From: Plakobranchus ocellatus
Lineage: Eukaryota; Mollusca; Gastropoda; Plakobranchidae
Length of the DNA stretch: 31,359 nt
Assembly: GCA_019648995.1 (NCBI GenBank)
Contig: BLXT01000264.1
Span: 1,020,552 to 1,051,910, forward strand
Direction of reading: 5' to 3'
Shown: one piece after another, positions 13,801 to 21,776 of the stretch
Layout: every line of letters starts with the position of its first letter
Position numbering within the stretch: the stretch's first letter is position 1
Program-made: the position numbers and the translations under genes
Notes under the pieces: model-generated
Told to the model about the DNA's origin: nothing
Database searches by the model: none
What the model saw: the letters and a program-made list of their open reading frames with translations, nothing else

Positions 13801-16800
13801 ATGTACATATTGCTAATGTGCTCTGCAGCCATTGTGAATCACTGATTAGGAAGTATATTACACAAAGTTTAAACTAATGTGAATTTGCTTTTGAACAAGC
13901 TGTTTCATATATTGTTTCCTAAGTCAACACAACAGTTTGTATGATTGAAATGATCAATAGCTCTGATAAATTTCAGAGCTTCATTTTTCACTGCACCCAC
14001 TGTCATAAAAACCAATGTCATGGTACTTTGTTATAAAAATTTTGTCTTTAAGCAAGTTATTTTAGAATAAGAGAAAACAGTGATAAAAAAATGGTAGTTT
14101 AGAGGTAGGCATAATGTAGATTGCATTGATTGATGTAAATGAAAATATAGTGTGTAGTAAATTAGATGTAATAGAATGTATGACAGGAAAAGAATTGGCT
14201 TCAGATTCAATTTTTAAAAAAATTAATGAAATACATTAAAAGAAAAAAAAAATTGTGCTGTTGTTTTTATGAAGTATGGATATATTACTCACATGATTAT
14301 CATAAATTTACATTCTTGCACAGTCTGTGGGGCTTTCTAAGCGCTATATCCCAGAAGCAATCACTTTCCTGCATGGTTTGTTAGTATTAGGAGCTGATGA
14401 AAATGAAGCCAAAGGTAATCCCATAATTTATATTAACACTTTTGAAAGAAAATAGGAATAGTCACCATTTTTCTTTTATTTTTATTTTGTGATCATCGCA
14501 TCCTTTCATTGACACACTTGATTTGCATTTTAAACTGTAGATTTGTCCTGATCACATAGAATACTTTTGTATGATTACATTAAGAAAAAAAGCCTTTTGG
14601 AATGCATTTAAAAAATAGGAAAAAAAATTGATGTGCTTTAATTTTTGTTAAACTAAGGAAACTATCTGTTTGTGTGTGAGTGTTTTTTTTTTTGCTTTTT
14701 AAAACTTCCTTTAAAGTTAAAAAGACAAAATTTAAAACAAAAGCTTTTGCAGTTACCTGACAAATAACTTCTTTATTTCCTTTTTAAGGACTTTGAAAAA
14801 TGAAAATAAAATCATGCAATGACTTCTTACTTGTGTTAATACTTCTCCAGAATTTTGAAAGGATGATATAAAAGGGAATTTAGCATTGAGTGTCTCTTTA
14901 TCATACAAAATGCATCGTTTGAAGAGAGAAAAAATCTGTACCAAATAATTCAGAAATAAATGAATAAAGATCAATCATAAGAAGAAAACAGATTAGACTT
15001 GGAGCAAAATTTTGAAGTTTGACTTATATATATATTAAAAACACCCAAAAAAAAAAAAACCCTCATGAATTTAGCTCATCCATATAAAGTCAACCAATGA
15101 CTAGGAATTCAGAAAGTTTTGACACAAAAGGGGTTTTTATCATTTAATGCTTGAGTAATTTCTTAGATTTTATTTGACTTTTGTCCAGGCCAAATTTACC
15201 AAACATTTCTTCTTTAGGGGTCAAGGTTTTTCCACAACTTAAAGCCAGTGGCAAAGGAAATGATTTGCTGCAAGTAAAAGAAAAATGGTATGTATTGATA
15301 GGATACAAATCAATAGAATTGTTGGAAATAAAATGAAGAAACCAATTCTTATCTCAATCCCTATCAAAGCACATAGGAAAGGTGAAAAAGCTAGAAATCT
15401 AGGATAATACAAATGGTTCTAGGCAGTAGTGTGCTTATCTTCAGAAATTAGATTGAAAAACTTCTCATTTTTTCAAAATCATTTGAAAGATTGCCAGTGT
15501 TTTAAAGTAGGCGTATTTAAGTATTAGTTTGTATAGAAAACAGAATGAATTTGACTATTATTAAATCTAGATAGGCTTTTACAAATATTTGTGTGTCTAC
15601 CTTTTTAAAAATAGATATTCCAAGCTGTCTTGAAGTTATCTTTTACAGTTCATTTATAGTTACAATTTTTGTTTCTTTTTTTTTTTGTTATTGTCTTTTT
15701 TATATGCATATAGAATTAAATGCCTTTGATTATTTGATTATTTAAATGAGTTAGCTGTAGCAGATAATTCTTGTTGAGAAGAAAGGTTTCTCCAAATTTT
15801 GATCTTTGATATGGAAGAGGTCAAAGAAATATATTTTGTCATAAAGTCAGCCTATCTCTATCCTGCTTCCACCAATAATTAAAAATATTCAAATGCCTGT
15901 GAGTCAATTGTAATGGTGTCGAGGCAAATAGTATAAGAAATTTACTTTTAATCTTTTTTCTCTATTCTGCAGATTTTATGTTACATTATGATTTGCATTA
16001 AGTGAATTTAAGTGATTATAATTATAACCTTTTTTTTTCCTCATATTATTAGTGAAGCATTGCATGAGTGGTCAATAACAGAGTTACTTACCATGGACTC
16101 GGCTGATTTAGAGACAGACAAATACAGGTATATGACATGGAATAATCATAATAATAAATGTTTTTTAATTAGGAAAAGTTGGCCCAACCAAATCATTTAT
16201 GAATTAAAAAGAAAATTAAAGTTTACATATAAATATATCTCTTTTTGTTATCATGAACTAAACAAAGGTAAGCAGGAGAAAATATAAGGGATGTCAGACA
16301 AAAAAATTGAAACCTGCTTCTTTTACAAATGAACGTTTTTCATCTCATATTTTGTATATTTTTAGTATTCACATTTTGAGCAGAGATGTGTTTATGTTGT
16401 TTTATGTTTTATTAAAAAAAATAAATGAAACTGCTTTAAGAGAGTGGATGTACATTATTATTTGAGATTGTAAATAAATGCACATTATTTCAATATTGCC
16501 TGCTCATTTCGCTAATATTGTTCTTAAATAATGGAATTAAAAAAACAACCAAACAATCCTTGCCTTAATAAATAAATTTGCCCCCTTACTCCAATTCTTG
16601 TGCCTAAGTAATAAACAGTTGTGATCTTTTGATCTTTTCTTTCAAGTGCACATACTATATATTTTCAGAGACAAATACTTAGTCAGGAATTTTGTTTAAC
16701 TAAAACTTTATTCTCAGTAAATCTCCCTGTAATCTGATGTTCCTCTTGAAATTTGTCCCATTATAAGTTTTGTGTTTCTTCTACCAGATGTGAGGCCATT

Positions 16801-19800
16801 GCTAAATGTGTTAATCTCCTGTTGGATTGCCTCAACCTGTGGGAAGACCTCACTCATATAGCAGCTGTTATCAAACCTGTTAAGGAACCTCTCTCTATGC
16901 TGCCTGTCCAGTATTACCCTGAGAGTTTAACAGTATGTTTTTTATCATTCCATGAAACAGAGTATCATCCTTGGATTCAATCTCATTATATATATATATA
17001 TCTTGAATGTTTTCTCATTATTTAATATGCCTTTTTTCTCTTGATATTCACAATCACAGGCTGTTTGTGTTTCAAATTTATTCAAGTAAATTGCTCATAG
17101 AATTTTGAAGATGGTTTATTGCCATGTGTAAAAGGCTGATGGTTGATCAACCCAGACATGGGAAACAAAATTTATCAGCATCGTTCGTATCACTAACAGC
17201 CTGTGTAGTCTTGAAGAAAAAATATTAAATCCTCTAACTACATTCAATATTCATCTCAAGACATTTTATTTGGACTAAGCACATATTTTGCTATTCATCA
17301 CTGATACAGTGAAAACCCTCAAAGGCCAAAGATTCACAAATTTAATTTCTCACAAATCAGAGTGCTCAGGATGTTAGCCTTTTCCTTTCTCTTTCGCTTT
17401 GTTAACATTGACTTCATATGCAAAGTGAAGAAAACTTGGTTCTCTTATTTCAAAGCCCATAGTGTCATGGTTGTCATTAAAATGCTTTTCCCTATCTTTC
17501 TCCAGTCTCAATTGTATTGTACTTTCCCATGAATATCTAGCAATTATGTTAAAAATATGAAATACACCACACTCACCTGCTGGATCATGATTGAAAAGGT
17601 TGCATGAAACAGGATGAGAAGTACCCAAACAAAAAAGAAAAGCCTCTAAATAGGGCAGTTCATCAACCTCTGGGTGATTTTGAAAATTATTGATTATTGA
17701 TATTCACATTGTTTATGGTCATTTGGTGTCCCTGTTAACATCCTGTGGTACTGTTATTTGCATTAACTATAGACCACTTTGAGAGCTTACTTTTGTTTGT
17801 TTACCAATAACACATTACTGAAAGATTATACATCTGCAGTGAAATGGGCCATTCACTGATTACTTGCTCAAAGCGCATTTGACCGTAAGATAAAGATGAA
17901 ATTATCAATTTAGTATCAATATATACCCACTTTTATCAGAAAATCACTGCAACACCACTATCATCATCACTGCCTTCATTGTCATCACCATTTTCACCAT
18001 TATCATCATCATCACCAACACCACCTTCATCAGCATCATCATCACCATCGACATCGTTTTCATCATTGTTATCTTCATAATTATGTCTATTATTTTCATG
18101 GCATCTCATCACCTGCATCATTATCATTGTCATCACCACCATCTTTATCATGATCATCATCACCACCATCATGATAATGATATCTTATCACCCTGTTCAT
18201 TCACAACACAACATAATTATCCCAAGGCCCACCAAATTTTCACATTAATCAAGAATCCATAGTAGGCATGGAAGGTTTTCAGGCATTTTTTTTTTTTTAT
18301 GTTGTGAATAGCGGGAAATGTTTTTTTTTTTCTGCAGCCAATAATTTAAAAGATACACTACACATTATGCAAAAGACAAGGACACAAAATGTACCTGCAT
18401 TATGCATCCACACAAGCAGTATAGTTGCACCAGTCCATCAAATGCTGTTTCTGTTATGCTAAACATCAGTCTCATGTACAAGAAAATAAAAAAATTTAGA
18501 TATTTGAACTCAATGTAATTACTTTAAAGACTATGTAAAAAGATATTTCTTATAGACAATCCAAATAATTTTCACTCTACCAATGCCTGTCAAAAGTGAT
18601 CCATTTCCAGTTTTCGGTGCTTTCTTTGGGGGCGAAGCAGAGGGGAATGGCCTTGTCAATATGCTTATTGAGTACATATGTGTGTTCTTGCTGGCAATCA
18701 GTTTTTAACTTTTTAAGATTTTGGCTGGAAAATAGCTTACGACGTACAATGTATATAGTAAATTAAAGTACGGCAAAGGGTATTTGTAATAAAAGACTTA
18801 CCACATGGTATTGTTTCATATTTGTTAAGGCAGAAAAACAAAATACCAACTGGGAACTTCAGGAAAAAAGTAAAAGAATTATTGCTCCTCTGATCTGATT
18901 TGATTTCCAAGCATTCTAAATAGGTAGATATCTCCTTATAAAGTTTTTTTGTTTTTCTTATGTGCTATTGTGCAACACTGGTCACACTGGGCTTGTTTCA
19001 AGAAATAAATATGTATAATAATTTATTTTTACAGAAAGCAATACAGCAGCTGAAGACCAAAATGAGGGAGTGTGAGGCAAAGAAGCTGCATGCCATGCAG
19101 CTGCCTACGAAGAAGCCAGAGGCTCTCAAGCTTTTTGAACCTAAGATTGAGGAATTGTAAGTAACCTCAAAATAAGTGTGTAAGAAGATTTTTTTGGTGA
19201 GACAATTCTCATCTATGTTGTAAAACAGTTTTGCTCCTTTTATTTTTAACAGATGAACTGGGAATATGCACAAAAAACAGAAGAAAAAAAAAGATGATTT
19301 TTCGTTAGCTGGCTTGGTTTCCTTCTCATCAGTTTTGCCCTCAATATCGGAATTTTTAGCAAGACTAAAACAGTGGACTCCACTTAATTATCATATTTAT
19401 ATGTTTCCAAAAATTTTTTTGCTTCTACTGTTATCCTTTACAGCTTAGTTAAACAAACTAAAGCGTATTTGCACTGAAGAAAGTAATTTTTTTAGTATTT
19501 AGACAATATATTTTGCATTGCAAGATATAATTTTTTTTGCCCTCTCTTTTTTACAGTTGGTCAGGCAAAAGAAAGAAAGGTGGACCAAATCGAGAGGTAA
19601 ACGAACGTCAAAGATTAACGCACAAGTTGAAGAGAGAAACGAAGGCAGCAGTGCGAGAAATAAAAAGAGATAATGAAGTTCTAGCAGTTCATCAACTGGA
19701 GGTCATCACCAAAAAGTATGTTTCCAGAGAATTATCTCTGAAATTCCATTTGCTAATTGTGTAAAAATATTAAGTTGTGATTTCCAAAAGTAAATGAGCT

Positions 19801-21706
19801 TTTGGGAACATACAAAGCAAGTATTGATCAATTTTGCATTGATATCTACTGCACATCATTCTCTCAAAACGGAAGCATGAGAATTTTAATGTATAGCACT
19901 CAAGTTAGCACTTAAAACTGGTGATTGCAATATTAAATATAAAACGAATTGTATGAATTTTTATCTCTGACCTCCTCTATGCTAATCAGAAGTGAAAAAT
20001 AGATACAATGTGATTTATGTTCAATATTGCAATCAACAATTTTAAGTGCTTATTTGTTATACATTAGAATTCAGTTTTTTCAGCCAAGCTTACTGTAAAA
20101 AATTTGCTTTTTGCAGAGATTGAAACATAAAACCTAAGTTTGAGAATAAATTTTCAACTATCTTTCTTTCTCCTAAATTTTCTCTCTCATTAGTCTGTCT
20201 GCACTGTAGGCTTGTGTATGCACAATGAAATAATGGTCAGGTATTTAGTCCTAACGTAATTACATATAACGGTACACCATATTGGGGAGGGGCGTTAGCT
20301 CATCTGGTATGGCAGTCGGCTACCAAGTCAGAGGTCCGGGGTTTGAATCCCAGTGCCGGCCAAGTCAGTTTTTCAATGCTCCTCTATATGTCCACCCAGC
20401 ACTAATTGGGTAGCTAGGTCTCTTAAAACCTAACGAAGGAAAGGCCGCCAGGAAAGCAATGGCAAACTACCTCTTAATGCTCTATGCCAAGAACAATCAG
20501 GACCCTACTCCTGTTTCCTGATGCTTGGACTAATTGGGGACTCACTTTACTACTTTTTTACTTCTTATTGATGTAGCTATTCTGATCAGGTGCTGCTCAA
20601 TCTGCATAGTCTCCTATCCTCTCTAAGTAGGAAACTGCATTTTACTATAAACAAAACTTCTGAATAAATCCTTTCTAGACCTGTTCAAACTCATGGCCAA
20701 AAAATAAATTTAATGACTCAATCTGCCTTTTAATGAATCAATCACAACTGTGCTTTGCCTCATTTAAAGATTTTCCTCAGAAGTGGCAGCTAAAAAAGTA
20801 ATGCTTAGAGAAATTAAGCCCTTTTTGACTTTTTAATTAAGTCTTCCATAGCATCGTCAAGCACAGTTTTGACTAAAATCTTTTTTTTTTCTTTCAAAAT
20901 GTTATTTTTTGAATATCCTATCATGAACTGCTTGAAAATTCGAATTGATAAAAACAAATCAATTTATCATTGTTATTCTGTAACTTTTATTCAAATACAA
21001 AGAAATGGTCATGTGTATTAGGCAAGACAGCTTATTGAAACTTTTTGAATACAGTGCACTCCACCTATATCAGAATTCTGCATATATTGACATTTATGTC
21101 AAGCTCTCAATTATTTTCTTTTCTCTTGTCAATTAAAAAACTATTCTTCTATCCACATGTTTTCCCTACCATTTATCTTATATTGATATTTTATTGTCTC
21201 CTCGGTATTCTTTTATGCTTTCTCAATTATAAGTTTTATAATGAAATCCTTTCCTGAGGACTTTCAATGCTATTTTTTTCATTTAAATAGGTCACATACA
21301 GACACACACACACACACACTCAGGCAGAGAAAACAAGTAGTTTTTTTTTTATAGGGTACCACTAATTTTACATCTAATAGTGCAAAACACTTTGAAAACT
21401 TAGCGCAGAGGATAGAAGAGACGTAAGATTACAGCAACAAGAGAGCATTTTCCCCTCTTTGTCTTTGTATTGTGGTACATCAACATTCTCTCATATAGAC
21501 ATTATGTCAATGATCTTTTTCATGTTGATATAACCGAAATGCACTGTACTCAAATTCAAATGATGACCAATGTTCAGTAAAGAGACAATCAATTTTACTT
21601 TTTTATCCACAGGGATGCAGAAAGAAAGAGAAAAACAAAAGACCTGATGAACAGCCTTGCCAACCAAGAAGGCGATTACAATGCTATCAAAAGAGCAAAA
21701 CATTGA
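1196..21706 (+). CDS. NOP14: NOP14 nucleolar protein, SSU processome component (21 coding exons, one partly in a gap)
   Basis: NOP14 is a nucleolar subunit of the 90S/SSU processome. In other eukaryotes it works with Noc4 and Emg1 in 18S rRNA processing and 40S assembly. Seen here: 21 exons with GT-AG borders whose phases all agree. They spell the family landmarks in order: NPFEVKVN and GLPGVSR (exon 1), DKRFGEGD and EKMVQRFALE (exon 2), LTHYGQSLAE (exon 3), ADDLNDGF (exon 8/9), a long acidic tract (exon 9), KCHHPSLAEGNKDKLE (exon 11), TGLFPTSDYRHPVTTPA (exon 13), and the basic C-terminus with AVREIKRDN, DAERKRK and LMNSLANQEGDYNAIKR (exons 20-21). Visible coding sequence is about 2.47 kb. 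Allowing for the missing part of exon 11, the protein is about 850 residues, close to the human length. The start ATG lies in a good context (GCCATGG) and aligns with the family N-terminus. Interval shown spans the introns. Splice sites are read by eye, without transcript support. Confidence 0.95.
2494..2628 (+). CDS. NOP14: NOP14 exon 2 (aa 60-104)
   Basis: The acceptor is AATCAG at 2488-2493 and the first codons read RKDTLLREL, continuing the exon 1 KK in phase 0. It contains the diagnostic NFLLDKRFGEGD and EKMVQRFALEKK. The donor GTAAAT follows AAG at 2626-2628. The next intron (2629-3232) holds no recognisable feature. Confidence 0.92.
3233..3374 (+). CDS. NOP14: NOP14 exon 3 (aa 105-152)
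   Basis: The acceptor is TTATTTCAG. The exon encodes KQLQKKDFNLDDNEE, then LTHYGQSLAENLQD, one of the best conserved NOP14 blocks, followed by an acidic SDSDNDED stretch. It ends in phase 1 (ACA G, then GTAATT). The intron to 4444 is AT-rich without identifiable elements. Confidence 0.93.
4445..4539 (+). CDS. NOP14: NOP14 exon 4 (aa 152-183)
   Basis: The acceptor is GGCAG and the split codon G+GG restores glycine. It encodes GDLQFGGLSKDDS, then WKEKMKDIIADSKKMK, matching the family segment where a Gly-rich FGG is followed by a Lys-rich helix. The donor is GTAATT. Intron 4 (4540-6780, 2.2 kb) contains a small inverted repeat at 5028-5094 and a T/G homopolymer run near 5776-5801; the rest is unremarkable AT-rich sequence. 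Confidence 0.9.
6781..6873 (+). CDS. NOP14: NOP14 exon 5 (aa 184-214)
   Basis: After the acceptor TTCAACAG the exon reads YERQAEKEKVVETTQELD, then SVWKTVFPSFSSQ, matching the charged helix and LDxxWK region of NOP14. It is phase 0 at both ends, with donor GTAATT. The short intron to 7191 is AT-rich. Confidence 0.9.
7192..7269 (+). CDS. NOP14: NOP14 exon 6 (aa 215-240)
   Basis: It encodes PPPAKKKPSNFMLLFHNLVM and then EQKSSG. This corresponds to the family stretch in which a short conserved helix (human ...YDMMVRELGFEMKAQ...) follows a Pro/Lys linker. Acceptor AATGCAG, donor GTAAGT, phase 0. A TTTA microsatellite of about 23 bases (7276-7298) starts just inside the following intron, which also holds poly-T runs. 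Confidence 0.87.
8288..8356 (+). CDS. NOP14: NOP14 exon 7 (aa 241-263)
   Basis: It encodes ASDKLKTEEEKAKEEAEKLQ and then VLE, a Lys/Glu-rich helix equivalent to the TEAELAKEEQEHLRKLE region of the human protein. Acceptor TTTCAG, donor GTTAGT, phase 0. A TTTTA microsatellite lies in the following intron at 8506-8533. Confidence 0.9.
8810..8889 (+). CDS. NOP14: NOP14 exon 8 (aa 264-290)
   Basis: It encodes AQRLSRMRGETDKPESN, then HISADDLNDG, containing the strongly conserved SADDLNDGF motif that is completed by exon 9. The acceptor is TTTTCAG. The exon ends in phase 2 (GG) at GTAGGG, and without splicing the next codon is a stop (TAG at 8891). The following intron (8890-9501) has a somewhat GC-richer block at about 9060-9330 with no identity that I recognise. 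Confidence 0.92.
9502..9826 (+). CDS. NOP14: NOP14 exon 9, acidic tract (aa 290-398)
   Basis: The longest NOP14 exon. It opens with the F of ADDLNDGF and TLEKKRQKVSFSD, then runs into about 85 residues dominated by Asp, Glu and Ser, as in other NOP14 proteins, and ends KPILKKSQ before GTATTA. The tract is probably disordered and may bind basic partners; that role is inferred. On the opposite strand it gives spurious Ser-rich reading frames. Confidence 0.92.
10100..10163 (+). CDS. NOP14: NOP14 exon 10 (aa 399-420)
   Basis: After acceptor CTCCCCAG it encodes SKQQTSKVSEKIVSDLPFVF and a final S. The DLPFVFS segment matches the family ELPYTFAAPE motif that begins the helical core. It ends in phase 1 (TCA G) at GTATAG. 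The rest of the AAPE-like motif should lie in exon 11. Confidence 0.9.
10749..10826. repeat. (AT)n microsatellite in NOP14 intron 10
   Basis: About 78 bases of uninterrupted AT dinucleotide, less than 200 bases before the assembly gap. Such tracts commonly break short-read assemblies, though a direct cause is not shown here. Confidence 0.98.
11004..11701. other. Assembly gap (698 N)
   Basis: A run of N bases covers the end of NOP14 intron 10 and the start of exon 11. About 25-30 residues expected between the DLPFVFS motif of exon 10 and the visible part of exon 11 are missing, including the exon 11 acceptor. Confidence 0.99.
11702..11771 (+). CDS. NOP14: NOP14 exon 11, 3' part only
   Basis: The visible sequence is in frame from 11703 and reads ILSRLRKCHHPSLAEGNKDK then LE, a very close match to the family ERIQKCNHPSLAEGNKAKLE. 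It ends in phase 0 at GAG before GTAGGG. The 5' end lies in the gap, so the given start is only the first visible base. The following intron (11772-12206) shows nothing else. Confidence 0.92.
12207..12431 (+). CDS. NOP14: NOP14 exon 12
   Basis: It starts KILTYLLQYFGEVVSCDS after acceptor CCCTCCAG, continues HIWEMSQMFPATAASHLQKL, and ends PGIAQCVPLNV. MSQMFPATA matches the family LCQMFPESA. The donor is inferred: joining GTG at 12429-12431 to exon 13 (LLHLPLITG) aligns with the family sequence DVLIYLKITG and keeps phase 0. The donor GTGTGT is weaker than the others in this gene. A GT three bases upstream (12429) would also preserve the frame and drop the valine. Confidence 0.85.
12725..12909. 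repeat. Degenerate tandem repeat in NOP14 intron 12
   Basis: Three diverged copies of a unit of about 60-70 bases. Each has AATATAAATACA, then CTCAATTTTTT, then a GATCCAAGTTTTCTCAT-like block, and copies 1 and 2 also have a GTTGTAAnGAATATAAATA join. Copies 1 and 3 contain an extra CATGACT/CAAGATT segment that is missing from copy 2. No coding potential. Confidence 0.75.
13102..13203 (+). CDS. NOP14: NOP14 exon 13
   Basis: After a long poly-T tract and CAG it encodes LLHLPLITGLFPTSDYRHP, then VTTPAFSFLSQILSE. This matches the conserved ITGLLFPTSDFWHPVVTPA core. Phase 0 at both ends, donor GTGAGC. An in-frame alternative acceptor three bases later is not available (CTG repeats, no AG), which supports this boundary. 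Confidence 0.93.
13470..13532 (+). CDS. NOP14: NOP14 exon 14
   Basis: It encodes CCVRNMKDCITGLFLCGHDI and Q, matching the family segment LQDVVKGLFVC. Acceptor ATTACAG, donor GTAAAC, phase 0. The following intron (13533-14323) has a less AT-rich block at about 13620-13860 with a perfect small hairpin and snoRNA-like motifs, described under findings. Confidence 0.9.
14324..14414 (+). CDS. NOP14: NOP14 exon 15
   Basis: It encodes SVGLSKRYIPEAITFLHGLL, then VLGADENEAK, matching family ALSQRFIPELINFLLGILY. Acceptor TTGCACAG. It ends in phase 1 at GTAATC. The intron to 15217 is AT-rich with no recognised element. Confidence 0.92.
15218..15287 (+). CDS. NOP14: NOP14 exon 16
   Basis: It encodes GVKVFPQLKASGKGNDLLQV, then KEK and a split Cys. 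The acceptor is TCTTTAG. GVKVFPQLKASGKGNDLLQV is consistent with the family segment ending in ALGKNSELLVV. It ends in phase 2 (TG) at GTATGT. The exon is short and only moderately conserved, so it is supported mainly by phase and by its place in the order. Confidence 0.82.
16053..16127 (+). CDS. NOP14: NOP14 exon 17
   Basis: It encodes EALHEWSITELLTMDSADLE, then TDKYR, after completing the split Cys. The acceptor is a T-rich tract ending ATTATTAG. It ends in phase 2 (AG) at GTATAT. The region is variable across the family, so the call rests on phase agreement and position. Confidence 0.78.
16788..16932 (+). CDS. NOP14: NOP14 exon 18
   Basis: It encodes CEAIAKCVNLLLDCLNLWED, then THIAAVIKPVKEPLSMLPV and QYYPESLT. 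It is equivalent to the family segment with RLSCLAVGLALLKRC and the following helices. Acceptor TACCAG, donor GTATGT after ACA, phase 0. Intron 18 (16933-19034, 2.1 kb) contains a 40-base hairpin near 17122 and an ATC-rich repeat at 17943-18181. Confidence 0.85.
17943..18181. repeat. ATC/ACC-rich imperfect trinucleotide repeat in NOP14 intron 18
   Basis: About 240 bases dominated by ATC, ACC, TTC and CAT triplets, heavily interrupted. The reverse strand reads as a spurious Asp/Asn/Met-rich frame, which is a by-product of the repeat. Confidence 0.9.
19035..19156 (+). CDS. NOP14: NOP14 exon 19
   Basis: It encodes KAIQQLKTKMRECEAKKLHA, then PTKKPEALKLFEPKIEEL. KPEALKLFEPKIEEL matches the family KPVPLKLFTPRLVKVLE. 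Acceptor TTTACAG. The donor is GTAAGT at 19157 after TT, phase 2; without splicing the frame hits TAA at once. Confidence 0.93.
19557..19715 (+). CDS. NOP14: NOP14 exon 20
   Basis: It completes the Phe codon and reads WSGKRKKGGPNREVNERQRL, then THKLKRETKAAVREIKRDNE and VLAVHQLEVITK. This is the basic C-terminal block of NOP14 (family RLIHKHKREFKGAVREIRKDN). Acceptor TTTACAG. It ends in phase 2 at GTATGT. Confidence 0.95.
20289..20575 (+). mobile_element. tRNA-derived SINE-like element in NOP14 intron 20
   Basis: The first about 75 bases look like a tRNA-type Pol III promoter. Box A is TAGCTCATCTGG (20296-20307) and box B is GGTTTGAATCC (20340-20350), one base from the GGTTCGANNCC consensus, with 32 bases between the boxes. 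A non-tRNA body of about 210 bases follows, less AT-rich than the surroundings (for example AAAGGCCGCCAGGAAAGCAA near 20440), and ends in a T-rich tail. The right border is approximate and I could not identify a target-site duplication. I cannot name the SINE family. Confidence 0.75.
21296..21319. repeat. (CA)n microsatellite in NOP14 intron 20
   Basis: A short CA dinucleotide tract of about 24 bases. Nothing else notable lies in this part of the intron. Confidence 0.9.
21613..21706 (+). CDS. NOP14: NOP14 exon 21 (C-terminus and stop)
   Basis: It encodes KDAERKRKTKDLMNSLANQE, then GDYNAIKRAKH and TGA at 21704-21706. This matches the family C-terminal RDAERKRKVKQLFNSLATQEG...ALKRKK very closely. 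Acceptor ATCCACAG after a T-rich tract. Confidence 0.96.
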
Positions 21707-21770
21707 TATTTATATATATATTTAACAGAAAAGACTAACCAAAATATTAGGTCAATAATATCAAAGATTG

Positions 21771-21776
21771 AATAAA
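21771..21776 (+). terminator. NOP14 polyadenylation signal AATAAA
   Basis: A canonical AATAAA lies 65 bases after the NOP14 stop codon, followed by a T-rich stretch (CATTTTGTTCTTC). Predicted 3' end near 21790-21800. Confidence 0.8.

Noticed and set aside
17936..18172. Asp/Asn/Met-rich frame on the - strand
   Set aside because: By-product of the ATC/ACC trinucleotide repeat in NOP14 intron 18.
20289..20362. A genuine tRNA gene
   Set aside because: The A and B boxes are good, but I could not fold a clean acceptor stem and anticodon arm, and the sequence runs directly into a SINE-like body, so it is treated as a SINE head.
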